Shown piece after piece: positions 15,750 to 26,654 of a DNA stretch of 50,238 nucleotides. The notes below the pieces were generated by a model. That model did not search any database. It saw only the letters and a list, made by a program, of their open reading frames with translations, and was not told where the DNA came from. Made by a program: the position numbers and the translations under genes. Position 1 is the first letter of the stretch, and each line of letters begins with the position of its first letter. The DNA is taken from contig JAKBCS010000018.1 in the NCBI GenBank assembly GCA_021807595.1, positions 1 through 50,238 on the forward strand, given 5' to 3'. Source of the DNA: Planctomycetota bacterium (GTDB lineage: Bacteria; Planctomycetota; Planctomycetia; Gemmatales; Gemmataceae).

Positions 15750-16082
15750 GGAAAGCAGACCTCCCTAGCCGATCCCCCATCGCTCCTCGGCAGGGCGAGC
15801 AATGGAGACGTGCCTCGTGCCTTAACACCCAATGATTCAGCCTCGCGCGTGGAAAACTCTCTCCTATCCATCCGTCGCAGGTTTTTGGGTTCATGTCAAG
15901 CCGAATCCGAGAATTGTCGAGAGAATCTCAAGCCTATTCGGAAGCTGTGCGAGCGTCTCCGCGCCCGTCCTCGCCGCGATGCTCGGTTGCGAACGATGGC
16001 CGCGTGCGATAGCTTGAGAACAGATCGAATCGAATGCCATTTGTTTACAAACGTAGGGGATTATTTTGCGAGGACGCGGACG
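15750..16082. other. divergent intergenic region without a gene
   Basis: Separates the zinc-ribbon gene (leftward) from the ABC permease (rightward) and must hold both promoters. The permease frame is open through part of it, but there is no membrane or conserved sequence before the ATG at 16083. I see no convincing -10/-35 pair. Confidence 0.4.
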
Positions 16083-17870
16083 ATGATTGGTGTCGTCTTG
16101 CAACAGGAATGGCTGCTGGGCGGTCGCCGCGCGCGCTTGCACCTTCTCCGCTGGATTTACGGCGCGTGGCTCATCGTTCTTCTGCTCTACGGCTATGCGC
16201 GCCATCTCCACGACGAACATCAACGCCTGCTGGCGCGCGCCTCCGGCAACAGTTCGACCTTTCTGATGCGTTCGTCCGCGCCGGAGATGGTGGGGCAATG
16301 GTTTGCCGAGACGTTCGTGACGCAGCAACTGCTGTTGTTGGCATTGATGACGCCGGCGTTCGTCGGTGGAGCGATTGCCGAGGAGAAACGGCGCGGCACG
16401 CTGCAATATCTGCTGACGGCGGACCTGGAAGCAAGGCACATCGTCGTCGGCAAACTCCTGGCGCGGGCGGCGCAGGTGATTTTGGTGGCGCTGGCGGGGC
16501 TGCCGTTGTTCGCTCTCTTGGCCGGTTTCGGCGGCGTGCAGCCCATTTTTGTGCCGATCTTGGCCGTAGCGCTGCTTGCGCCGATGTTCGGGTTGGCGTC
16601 GATGGCACTGCTCGCTTCGGTGTGGTGTCGTCAATCGCGCGACGCCGTGTTGGCGCTGTACGTCGTCGGGGCGCTAGCTGGGGGCGCTGTCTGGTATCTG
16701 CAAGGGTGGCTGCGCTATTTCGACCCGCTCTTCGTCCTCGCGCCGGCTTGGAGCGCGTGGCGCGGCATGGATGCGGCCGAAGTCGGACGGCGCTTGGCAA
16801 TTTCGTCGGCGTGCTGGGGCATTCTCGGAGGCGTCGCGCTGGGGTTGGCCATCGCTCGGCTGCGTCCCGCCTATCGCGCCGAACTGGAGAATGCGCGACC
16901 GAAAAAACTCCGCTGGTATACGGCCCTGCGCGCTCCCGTTGGCGACGAACCGATTCTGTGGCGCGAACGGCACGTCGAGGGGTTAGCGCCGACTCCAGAG
17001 TTGCGCCGCGTGCCGCAATGGCTGGCCGTCGCCCTGATCTCCGGCCACACCACCGTTTCGTCGCTGCTGATTCTTGGGTTTTCGCTGCCGGCCGGAGTAG
17101 GGCTCGACGAGGTGTTTGCGGCGTTGGCAAACGCTCAAGCGGGACGATTGGCCGCCGTCATGCCCAATGCGAGTAACGGCTTTCTCGTTCAAGGAATGGC
17201 CGTCATGTTACTGGGCAGCCTCGTGGCCGGCATCCGCTGTTCGGGAGCGATCACCGGAGAACGCGAACGCGGGACGTGGGAGGCTCTGTTGCTGACGCCG
17301 TTGTCCGCCAAGGAGCTGATTCACGGCAAATGGTGGGGCATCATGGGTTCCAGCTACATCTACCTGCTGGCCTATGCCGTGCCGGCGCTGGTGCTGTCCG
17401 TGTTGGGCGGCGTCGTGGCGCTGTTGTGGGTTCTGCTGTGTCTGGCGGTCGCGGTGTTGGCAATGTACTACCTCGGTGCGGCGGGCCTGTGGGCTTCGGC
17501 GCGCTCGAACAACTCGTGGCGCGCTCTGTTGACGACATTGCTGGCCGGCTATGTCGGCGGACTGGCGATCTATCTCTGCTCCACGCCCATTCTCGCCCTC
17601 GTCTCGCTGATTCTCAATGCTTTCGTATTCGCCTTCGATAAATACTTCGGCACGCAATGGAGTGCGGCCACCGGTTCGTTCTCGTTCGATCGCCGAACCT
17701 TCACTCTGATGACCTGTCTGGGCTTGGCTCTGCTCTTCTGGTTGATGTCGCGGTTTTTTTTGAACCAGGCGCAACACTGGGTCGCCGACCGCGAACGCAC
17801 GCGCCATTGGTTCGAGGAGCCGGTCTATCGCCGCTCGCGCCGCCGTCCGGTCGAAAAGGCCGCGCGTTGA
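16083..17870 (+). CDS. ABC-2 type transporter permease, two-module
   Basis: A 595-residue integral membrane protein made of two ABC-2-like halves. Half one has segments at about 20-40, 75-95, 120-145, 155-185 and 195-235. Half two starts near 325 and runs to 580. Each half carries the short amphipathic motif seen after the second helix in this superfamily (AEEKRRGTLQYLLTADLEA; TGERERGTWEALLLTPLSA), so it looks like an internal duplication. Basic tail RRSRRRPVEKAAR. The usual partner ATPase is not adjacent. Substrate unknown. Start chosen at MIGVVLQQEWLLGGRRARL, where the amphipathic lead-in begins. Confidence 0.85.
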   Translation: MIGVVLQQEWLLGGRRARLHLLRWIYGAWLIVLLLYGYARHLHDEHQRLLARASGNSSTFLMRSSAPEMVGQWFAETFVTQQLLLLALMTPAFVGGAIAEEKRRGTLQYLLTADLEARHIVVGKLLARAAQVILVALAGLPLFALLAGFGGVQPIFVPILAVALLAPMFGLASMALLASVWCRQSRDAVLALYVVGALAGGAVWYLQGWLRYFDPLFVLAPAWSAWRGMDAAEVGRRLAISSACWGILGGVALGLAIARLRPAYRAELENARPKKLRWYTALRAPVGDEPILWRERHVEGLAPTPELRRVPQWLAVALISGHTTVSSLLILGFSLPAGVGLDEVFAALANAQAGRLAAVMPNASNGFLVQGMAVMLLGSLVAGIRCSGAITGERERGTWEALLLTPLSAKELIHGKWWGIMGSSYIYLLAYAVPALVLSVLGGVVALLWVLLCLAVAVLAMYYLGAAGLWASARSNNSWRALLTTLLAGYVGGLAIYLCSTPILALVSLILNAFVFAFDKYFGTQWSAATGSFSFDRRTFTLMTCLGLALLFWLMSRFFLNQAQHWVADRERTRHWFEEPVYRRSRRRPVEKAAR

Positions 17871-18032
17871 CGGCAAGGCCCCAGTTCGCAACTTTTTCAC
17901 GACTTCTCAACCCGTGGGGCTACCGTTGCAACTTTTACAAGCGGCTGCCCGCGAGAATTGTCGCAGTCATGAAGACACAACCACTTACCGCTCAAGCCAT
18001 AACGCCCATTGCGGACACGCGGCAGGAATCTC

Positions 18033-18046
18033 GGCACGAGACTTGC
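18033..18046 (+). promoter_or_regulatory. sigma-54-like promoter
   Basis: GGCACGAGACTTGC gives GG and GC dinucleotides separated by 10 bases, matching the -24/-12 core (TGGCACG-N4-TTGC) except for C in place of the first T. It lies 50 bases before the start of the 67-residue gene at 18096. I did not identify an enhancer-binding site upstream. Confidence 0.5.
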
Positions 18047-18095
18047 GGTAGAAGAGAGTCGCGTCCGGCAATCGTCCGAATCAACCCAAGTGGAT

Positions 18096-18299
18096 ATGTC
18101 CATGAGTCAGCGCGAAGCCAATCTGTTGTGTCTCCGCGACACGCTCGAGCATCTCTCGGTAAACCAGCAACGGTTAGAATGGACGGAAGATATGGAAGCG
18201 ATCTGTCAATTGACCGAGAGCATGATCCGCGATCTCGTTCGCTGTCAGCGTATGTGCGAGGGGTTGCAGCGTCGTTATCGTTTAGAACAGGTAGCGTAG
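18096..18299 (+). CDS. small conserved-type hypothetical protein, 67 aa
   Basis: Starts MSMSQREANLLCLRDTLEHL and is almost wholly alpha-helical and charged, with Trp in RLEWTEDMEAI and two Cys (LVRCQRMCEGL). There is no signal peptide or membrane segment. It looks like a small coiled-coil or helical hairpin protein; no function can be assigned. An in-frame ATG two codons later is an alternative start; the ribosome site is weak for both. The sigma-54-like element just upstream suggests regulated expression. Confidence 0.6.
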   Translation: MSMSQREANLLCLRDTLEHLSVNQQRLEWTEDMEAICQLTESMIRDLVRCQRMCEGLQRRYRLEQVA

Positions 18300-18715
18300 A
18301 TCTCATCGGCCCGAAGCGCAAGCGAGGGACGCCAAGCGCTCTCGCTCGCGCCTTGGGCCGGTCGGCGTGGTAACGACGATTCTAGTTTCCGTCGTTCTTC
18401 CAAAAGCGCTTGCAGTTCGGCTAATACGAGTAAGTCTTTGGTTCTGCCTGCGGGGTGTCTGAGTCGGAGGAGTCGTTCCAAGGTCGCGACGCGGCAAATC
18501 ACCCCGAATGCCTTGGCTTCTCGAGTGTAGGGAAAGCGTTGTTCGTAGGTACCGCCGCCCGACACCTCTTCAAGGCATCAACGAGGCGGCGGATGTTCTC
18601 CCTGTCGCGTGCATAAACCAAATCGACATCGCTTGGTCGAATGGGTGCTGCCGTGAATGATGGCGGCCCAACCGCGTGCGGTCCACATCCTTCTTGCACG
18701 CCTCGAGGATGGGAT
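18300..18715 (-). pseudogene. broken nucleotidyltransferase-like gene
   Basis: Consecutive minus-strand fragments in different frames join into a protein of the minimal nucleotidyltransferase type found in toxin-antitoxin-like loci. The fragments are DPILEACKKDVDRT, then GWAAIIHGSTH, then RPSDVDLVYARDRENIRRL, then GTYEQRFPYTREAKAFGVIC and RVATLERLLRLRHPAGRTKD. IIHGS followed by DVDLVY is the NTase GS...DxD active site. At least two frameshifts separate the pieces, so no full product can be made. The intact gene would have been about 150 residues. I see no neighbouring partner antitoxin. Confidence 0.75.
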
Positions 18716-18798
18716 CGCTCCCGACATTTCCTCCAGAATAGAGTCACTTGATTCCTTCGTCATTTGATCCGACCGGGCGATGCGAGACCAGCGGCGGT

Positions 18799-18828
18799 AA
18801 ATCCGCGCCGTTCGGCACGCGCGGATTT
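18799..18828. repeat. 10-bp inverted repeat
   Basis: AAATCCGCGC (18799-18808) and GCGCGGATTT (18819-18828) with a 10-base loop, within the gene-free stretch 18716-18986 where I see nothing else. Confidence 0.5.
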
Positions 18829-18986
18829 GCCGTTGCGGGCGGAAGCGGCGAAGGCAGGGTAAGGGCCGTAATTTGTCTCGCGCTCTCATTCTGGGAAGAA
18901 TCGTGAGCCGATAACAACTCGCGGAAAGCTGTTCGTCGTTGACGAACAGCAAGGAGCGAACCCACCTGCTCAAAGGATGGTGGGGT

Positions 18987-19063
18987 CTCTTCTCAGTTTT
19001 GAGTTCCAAGTCGAAATCACTTTCGCTCGGAACTCAGCACTTGGAACTCAAAACTGAAAAGAG
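18987..19063. repeat. 25-bp near-perfect inverted repeat upstream of the cysteine-rich gene
   Basis: Arms 18987-19011 and 19039-19063 match at 24 of 25 positions (core TTTTGAGTTCCAAGT / ACTTGGAACTCAAAA) with a 27-base loop. It ends 82 bases before the start of the cysteine-rich protein gene. It could be a leader structure, a terminator of leftward transcription, or a small mobile repeat; its AT content differs from the surroundings. Confidence 0.85.
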
Positions 19064-19145
19064 GCCCGGCTGGAGTAGCCCCACGCCGGCTGTACTTCTC
19101 CCCTGGGATTCCACACAACATTGTGTCGATGAGGAGGCGATTGTT

Positions 19146-21008
19146 ATGAGGATGCGCTTGGGAGCGCAGTTGCTGGCTGCTTTGTTCGGCCTGTTCGGGG
19201 TCGTCCAGTACGCGGCGGCGGCACATTGCGGGTGTTCCAACTACAGCTGCTGTTCGCAGCCGTGTTGCGACGCTCAATCGTGCTTTCCGGCCTGCCAGCA
19301 ACAGTGCAAGACCTGCTACAAATTGGTGTACGACAACGTCCTGGAAAAGCGCTGGCAGACCTGCTATCAGACGGTTCAAGAAACGGTCATGAAAAAGGTC
19401 TGCAAGACCTGCTACCGCGAAGAATGCAAGACCTGCTACAAGAACTGCTATCAGACTTGCTATAAACAAGTGCCCTGTACCTCTTGCAAGCCGTGCTACA
19501 AGACGTGCTACAAGGAAGTGTGCTGTACGACTTGTAAGCCGTGCTACGAAACGTGCTACAAGCAGTGCTGCTACACCGTCTGCAAGCGCGTTCCGGAGTG
19601 CGTGATGCGCGAGTGCTGCTACACGGTCTGCAAACCGTGCTACGAAACGCACTGCCATCAGTGCTGCCATCAGGCCTGTCATCAATGGTGCGAGAACCAC
19701 TGCCGCGAATGCTGCTACACCGTCTGCAAGCCGGTCTGCGTGCATTGCGTCAAGGAAGTGTGTTGCACCACCTGCAAGCCGTGCCATGAGACGTGCTACA
19801 AGGAATGCTGCCAGACTTGCTACAAGGATTGTGTGCAAACTTGCTACAAGCCTTGCACCAAGATCGTCTGCACCCCGGTGACGACCTGCAAGACCGTCAG
19901 CAAGAAGGTCAAGGAATGCTGCACCGAGACGTACTGCGTGCCCGGCAAGACGAAGCATCAATGGGAACGGACGAGCGATAGCTGCTGCTTCGATCCCTGC
20001 ACTTGCTCGTGCAAGTATCAACGCGGCCACTGGCATCGTTGCACGACGAAGTGCCCCGACCAGGTATGCACCCGTCAGGTCGCCCGCTGGCGCACCGTCT
20101 GCGAAACGGTGCCCTGCACGACCTACTGCAAGAAGTGCGTGACGGAAATGGTTCCGTACACGGTTTGCAAGAAAGTTCCTTACACGGTCGTCAAGAAAGT
20201 GCCCTACACCGTCTGCAAGATGGTGCCGGTCACCACGGTCCAGAAGGTTCCTTACACGGTCACCAAGTACGAAACTCAGGTCTGCAAGAAGCAGATCCCG
20301 TACACGGTGGTTCGTTCGTGCAAGGGCGCGTGGGTTGACGACAAGGGCGTCGGCCACGCCGATCCTGGCCCCGGCGAGTGCGGTCAATCGTTGCCTCCGG
20401 GCACGAAGTCTTCGTCGGGCCGTACCTTTGTCTGCGGCGCGAACTACACCACGACCCATACGACGACCACTTGCCGTATGGTCAAGGAAGTCTGCCGCAA
20501 GCAAGTGCCCTGCACGGTTTGGAAGACGGTTCAGCAGCAATGCGTCAAGACGGTACCCTACAAGGTCTGCAAGATGGTGCCGCACACCGTCAAGAAGTGC
20601 GTACCTTACCAGGTTTGCGAGATGGTGCCCTGCACCGTCATGAAGTGCGTGCCGTACACGGTTTGCAAGCAAGTGCCGTACACGGTCAAGAACTGTGTTC
20701 CCTACACGGTGACCGAGTGCGTCCCCTGCACGATCTGCAAGCGGGTCAAGACCTGCGTGCCGGTCGAAGTATGCGTCAAACGCTGCCGTAAGGTTCCGGT
20801 CGTGGTCGATCCGTGTACCACGAATTGCTGCCCGAAGACGACCTGCTGCGAGACGAAGTGCTGCACTCCTTGCAACTGCACGCCCTGCTGCTGCTGCAAG
20901 AAGCCAGGCTTCTTCCAACGGCTGATGAGCCGTCGCTGCTGTGCGTCCTCTTGCAACACCTGCTGCAACACTACCTGCAATACTTCTTGCGGGAGTTGCT
21001 GCAACTAA
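19146..21008 (+). CDS. giant cysteine-rich YTV-type wall/surface protein
   Basis: A 620-residue exported protein. Signal peptide MRMRLGAQLLAALFGLFG...YAAAA is followed directly by HCGCSNYSCC. The first half (about 30-260) is dense in Cys with repeats such as CKTCYK, CKPCYETCYK and CCYTVCK. A middle patch (about 260-330) has CSCKYQRGHWHRC. The second half has at least eight PYTV repeats (VPYTVCKKVPYTVVKK and relatives), interrupted by a Cys-poor insert near 400-440. The tail is extremely Cys-rich and ends with FFQRLMSRRCC...CGSCCN. YTV-domain proteins were described from Rhodopirellula as planctomycete-specific, disulfide-rich wall proteins; this fits a cross-linked S-layer or wall component. 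The frame is open before 19146, but the signal peptide and GAGGAGGCG ribosome site fix the start. Confidence 0.93.
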   Translation: MRMRLGAQLLAALFGLFGVVQYAAAAHCGCSNYSCCSQPCCDAQSCFPACQQQCKTCYKLVYDNVLEKRWQTCYQTVQETVMKKVCKTCYREECKTCYKNCYQTCYKQVPCTSCKPCYKTCYKEVCCTTCKPCYETCYKQCCYTVCKRVPECVMRECCYTVCKPCYETHCHQCCHQACHQWCENHCRECCYTVCKPVCVHCVKEVCCTTCKPCHETCYKECCQTCYKDCVQTCYKPCTKIVCTPVTTCKTVSKKVKECCTETYCVPGKTKHQWERTSDSCCFDPCTCSCKYQRGHWHRCTTKCPDQVCTRQVARWRTVCETVPCTTYCKKCVTEMVPYTVCKKVPYTVVKKVPYTVCKMVPVTTVQKVPYTVTKYETQVCKKQIPYTVVRSCKGAWVDDKGVGHADPGPGECGQSLPPGTKSSSGRTFVCGANYTTTHTTTTCRMVKEVCRKQVPCTVWKTVQQQCVKTVPYKVCKMVPHTVKKCVPYQVCEMVPCTVMKCVPYTVCKQVPYTVKNCVPYTVTECVPCTICKRVKTCVPVEVCVKRCRKVPVVVDPCTTNCCPKTTCCETKCCTPCNCTPCCCCKKPGFFQRLMSRRCCASSCNTCCNTTCNTSCGSCCN

Positions 21009-21072
21009 CGCCCCTCTCGCCTCGCAGCGTCCCCGTTGTCCGCCGCGAGAATCGAAGGGGAGTAACGCCCGT

Positions 21073-21120
21073 CGAACGGAGGAGAAGCCGGCCCGGCTCT
21101 CCTCCGTTCGATTTTTTATT
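21073..21120 (+). terminator. Rho-independent terminator of the cysteine-rich gene
   Basis: Stem CGAACGGAGGAGAAGCCG (21073-21090) pairs with CGGCTCTCCTCCGTTCG (21094-21110) with one bulged base, tiny loop, then ATTTTTTATTTT. Classic intrinsic terminator, 65 bases after the stop codon. Confidence 0.92.
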
Positions 21121-21145
21121 TTCCTCCCTCGTTCGCCGCGTTACA

Positions 21146-21922
21146 ATGAAGGGCATGAGAAACTTCATGCGTCCAAGCTTGTGCTACCTCGCGTGTTTGA
21201 CCTTAACGGCAGCGGTCCAAACGCTGGGGTGCGAAAGTGCCGCTGAGCGCGAGGTTGGCAAACCCAAGAGCCAGGCCGGCGAGAGGGGCCAGGCCGGCGA
21301 AGCCAAAAAAGTGGCGATGGGCAAGAACGTCTATTTGGAGGTCTTGCCGGACAAGAAGCGGCGCGTCCTCGTGAATGCCGAGGTCTGTCTGCGCGAGGGG
21401 CAATTGGAACTCTTCTTGTGCCGCAGACAGACGAAAGAGCATGAAGCCATTTTGACCGCCGATGTGGATGCGCGCAAAATCCATGCGGCTCTGATTGCGG
21501 CGGGAGCGGTCGAGGGATCGCCGGTGCGTTTCGTGCCGAACTACCGCCCCGCCTCCGGCACGAAGATCGAGATCACCTTGCAGTACGAAGCGAAAGACAA
21601 AAAACCGATAACGGTTTCGGCCAAATCGTGGATTAAGGACGCCAAGAAAAAAGCGATCTTGGAAAGCGATTGGGTTTTCGCCGGCAGTCATCTCGTGGCC
21701 AACCCGCTCGATCCCGATGGTCCCAAGCACTATCTCGCCAACGACGGCGATGTCATCTGCGTGTCCAATTTTGAAACCGCCCTTCTCGATTTGCCCATCA
21801 AAAGCCCCAAGGACGACGCCGACCGCATCTTTGTCGCCAACACCGAGCGCATCCCGCCCGTGGAGACAAAAGTGGTCGTCATCCTCACCCCCATCGTGGA
21901 AGCGAAGAAAGAGAAGAAGTAG
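21146..21922 (+). CDS. YdjY-domain-like lipoprotein
   Basis: A 258-residue protein whose N-terminus (MKGMRNFMRPSLCYLACLTL) leads to lipobox VQTLGC, so an exported lipoprotein. A charged Lys/Gly/Glu linker follows. The YdjY-like domain then runs from about residue 55: KNVYLEVLPDKKRRVLVNAEVCLREG, then HEAILTADVDARKIHAALIAAG, then WVFAGSHLV and YLANDGDVICVSNFETALLDLP. The family is common in planctomycetes; its role is unknown. The first of three in-frame ATGs (21146, 21155, 21167) is used; none has a strong ribosome site. It lies after the terminator of the cysteine-rich gene, so it is a separate unit. Confidence 0.82.
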   Translation: MKGMRNFMRPSLCYLACLTLTAAVQTLGCESAAEREVGKPKSQAGERGQAGEAKKVAMGKNVYLEVLPDKKRRVLVNAEVCLREGQLELFLCRRQTKEHEAILTADVDARKIHAALIAAGAVEGSPVRFVPNYRPASGTKIEITLQYEAKDKKPITVSAKSWIKDAKKKAILESDWVFAGSHLVANPLDPDGPKHYLANDGDVICVSNFETALLDLPIKSPKDDADRIFVANTERIPPVETKVVVILTPIVEAKKEKK

Positions 21923-21975
21923 CAGCGTCACGAATGGATTCGAGCGCCGAATCCGATCGGATCGCATTCGTATTT

Positions 21976-22047
21976 GGTTAGCCGCGACGCGCAAGCGGAG
22001 CGCGTTCGAGTGTACGAACGCGCTCCGCTTGCGCGTCGCGGCTAACC
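21976..22047. repeat. 33-bp perfect inverted repeat
   Basis: Arms 21976-22008 and 22015-22047 are exact complements (GGTTAGCCGCGACGCGCAAG...) around a 6-base loop AGTGTA. It sits between the convergent YdjY and TatD-side transcripts. Such repeats are frequent between genes in this group of planctomycetes; here it could also stop transcription from either side, though there is no T run. Confidence 0.95.
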
Positions 22048-22190
22048 ACACGCGAGGGTGAGGGGACTCGAACCCCCGCATTCAGCCCCCGTCCCCGGCA
22101 GGCTGGCATAACAGTTCGGTTGCTTGGGCCGAACGACTGTCCCACGCGACGCTTCCGTCCACAGTTGCTTGACCGTTCGGCAACGCGGTG
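22048..22190 (-). ncRNA. candidate structured RNA with a tRNA T-arm-like hairpin
   Basis: Minus strand, between the TatD stop and the 33-bp repeat. The 3' part has GGGGGTTCGAGTCCCCT (22077-22061), an ideal tRNA/tmRNA T-arm. The 98 nt from 22148 to 22051 closes on itself: CGCGTGGG pairs with CCCTCGCG (one mismatch). Inside are three hairpins: ACAGT(CG)TTCGG/CCGAACTGT, CAGCC/GGCTG and the T-arm. Further hairpins lie 5' of it (GACG-GAAG-CGTC; GTTGC/GCAAC). It is not a normal tRNA: the acceptor spacing, CCA and anticodon arm are wrong. It is not a full tmRNA either: no tag ORF or 5' TTCGAC motif fits before the TatD gene. A tRNA-like RNA, a tmRNA fragment or chance are all possible. Confidence 0.35.
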
Positions 22191-22199
22191 AAGAATCTC

Positions 22200-23063
22200 T
22201 CACACTCCTACCGCTTGGCGATCTTTGTTCGGTAGGCCGTTCCTCTCCGTCCGCGCCGCCGGGTCCTGCCAGCGAATGCACTGCCGAAAGAACGACAACG
22301 GATTGTCATAAACCACCTTACGAATCACGGCTTCGTCGTGGCCGCGGCGGCGCATGGCGAGGATAAACTCCGGCACGGCCAGGGGGTCCGACTTGCCCCA
22401 GTCGCCGGCCGAGTTGACCATGACGCGCTCCGTGCCCACCATCTCGATCATGTCCACGGCCCGTTCCGGCGTGCATTTCGTCGTCGGATACAGCGTCATG
22501 CCGCACCAGAAACCGCCGTCCAGCGCCAGACGCACCGTATGCTCCTCGACGTGATCGACGCACACCCGCGCCGGATCGACGCGGCGATCGCCCTTGAGCA
22601 TGTCGAGAATCATCCGCGTGCCCTTGTATTTGTCCTCCAGATGCGGCGTGTGGATGAGGATCAATTCGTTGGTCTTCATGGCCAGGTCAACGTGTTCCTG
22701 AAAGATGGTGGCCTCGTTGCGCGTGTTCTTGTTCAAGCCGATTTCGCCGATGCCCAGCACATTGGGCCGTTGGAGATATTCGGGAATCAGCGCGATGACC
22801 TCGCGCGACAGCGAGACATTCTCGGCCTCCTTGGCATTGATGCACAACCAGCTGTAGTGGCGGATGCCGAACTGCGCGGCCCGTTTCGGTTCGACCTCGA
22901 CGAGATGGTGAAAGTAATCGCGGAACCCCTCGGCCGAGCCGCGATCGAACCCGGCCCAAAACGCCGGCTCCGACACCGCCGTGCAGCCGCACTGAGCCAT
23001 GCGATGATAATCGTCGGTGACGCGCGAAATCATGTGAATGTGCGGGTCGATGTAGAAAGACAC
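22200..23063 (-). CDS. TatD-family metal-dependent hydrolase (EboB-like)
   Basis: A 287-residue TIM-barrel hydrolase. [11 protein letters not shown] carries the HxH metal site (His8, His10). [10 protein letters not shown] supplies the Glu ligand, LILIHTPH and VCVDHVEE further His, and [13 protein letters not shown] the final Asp. [10 protein letters not shown] is the usual TatD ending. The pattern [14 protein letters not shown]...VSEPAFWAG resembles EboB, the TatD relative in the ebo (eustigmatophyte/planctomycete/cyanobacterial) gene set, rather than the TatD nuclease; no other ebo genes are here. GTG at 23063 is chosen because AAGGAG is 8 bases upstream; an in-frame GTG at 23084 lacks one. 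Confidence 0.87.
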   Translation of the reverse strand: MSFYIDPHIHMISRVTDDYHRMAQCGCTAVSEPAFWAGFDRGSAEGFRDYFHHLVEVEPKRAAQFGIRHYSWLCINAKEAENVSLSREVIALIPEYLQRPNVLGIGEIGLNKNTRNEATIFQEHVDLAMKTNELILIHTPHLEDKYKGTRMILDMLKGDRRVDPARVCVDHVEEHTVRLALDGGFWCGMTLYPTTKCTPERAVDMIEMVGTERVMVNSAGDWGKSDPLAVPEFILAMRRRGHDEAVIRKVVYDNPLSFFRQCIRWQDPAARTERNGLPNKDRQAVGV

Positions 23064-23345
23064 GACTGTAACTCCTTGTGCCACAGCGACTTATATCATT
23101 GTCGTAGGCCGAGGCACGCTTGGGGCTTCAGGACGAAATCGCCACCGAACATCGGAGGTATGAATGAGTTGAGGACAAGTATCATGCCTAAGGATCACCG
23201 GAAACTACTGAGCTTTCCCCAACCGACGACTTGGTTTGGAAAGAAGGCTTGGGTGCATGGGTGCCCGCCAGGTTCTCACAGCAGGGGCGAGAGCGGAGTA
23301 ACGCTTTCGCGGAATTCGAACGGCGAACGGATGATCCAGGCGTCC

Positions 23346-26045
<2,700 letters not shown>

Positions 26046-26101
26046 GATAGACGGCCTTCTCTTGAGCGAACTCTGAGGAAACCCGATGACGTAACATTAG
26101 T

Positions 26102-26130
26102 ATTGTGGGAGAGGAGCCAGACGACGGCAA
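26102..26130 (-). promoter_or_regulatory. possible acnA promoter
   Basis: Minus strand TTGCCG (26130-26125), 17 bases, CACAAT (26107-26102), about 57 bases before the acnA ATG. The -35 matches well, the -10 moderately. Confidence 0.4.
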
Positions 26131-26398
26131 CGCACGACACATCTTCCAACGGCGAAATGCAAGACGGCTCCACGACGATTCGGAAATGGAATTCCGATCG
26201 CCGTCGATTGGGATCGCATCATTCGAAAGAGAAATGCCGAGCGGATTCAGAGAGTCGTCGAATCGAAGATAATCGATCTCCGCAAAGAAGACCGACGGTC
26301 GCTGCGCGGGAGAGGGAACCAACTTTGGCCACGGCAAATCCTATGGCTCGGCTCTACGGATCGCTCGGCCAAGTGGACTGACTCGAAAGTACGTCCGT
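26131..26398. other. gene-free region upstream of acnA
   Basis: No supported gene on either strand. Short frames here have neither a ribosome site nor family likeness. It may be debris from the transposase insertion at its right border. Confidence 0.35.
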
Positions 26399-26620
26399 GG
26401 CCTTGGTTCATAGCGTATTGGCCAGCATCTTGGTGACCTGCAAGCAGCAAGGCGTGAAGTTCTTGGAGTTGGCGCGACAACTTTGGCAGGGCGGCGAACC
26501 ACACGATCCCTTCCTGTGGTTCCGCCGCCGGAGCCGGAGCGACCCTCGCGAGCGCGGGGGCGTCAGGCTCCTGTTACGCCACAACAGGAGGCCGATGCCC
26601 CGGTTCGCCAAAGGATGAGA
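26399..26620 (+). pseudogene. possible IS66-type transposase C-terminal remnant
   Basis: The plus frame encodes VHSVLASILVTCKQQGVKF followed by LELARQLWQGGEP, resembling the C-terminal end of IS66-family transposases, where a TCRQQG-like motif precedes the stop. Nothing of the catalytic core, the accessory proteins or the terminal repeats is present. The downstream part (after about 26510) drifts into unrelated sequence. It is 35 bp beyond the efflux-operon permease stop, on the opposite strand. Confidence 0.45.
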
Positions 26621-26654
26621 CCAGCTTCCACGCCGGGGCGATCTTTGAGCGAAG

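Noticed and set aside
19017-20918. 633-codon open frame antisense to the cysteine-rich gene
   Set aside because: It arises because repeated TGC/TAC/AAG codons give no stops on the other strand; composition is repetitive Leu/Ala/Arg/Asp and there is no start context.
22051-22148. Ordinary tRNA gene
   Set aside because: T-arm is ideal but acceptor spacing, anticodon loop and D-arm do not fit.
22051-22420. Complete one-piece tmRNA
   Set aside because: The space is taken by the conserved end of the TatD gene; no tag ORF ending in LAA and no 5' GGNTTCGAC motif.
26046-26654. Several short frames between acnA and the permease as genes
   Set aside because: Apart from the transposase scrap none has a ribosome site, conserved motif or sensible composition.
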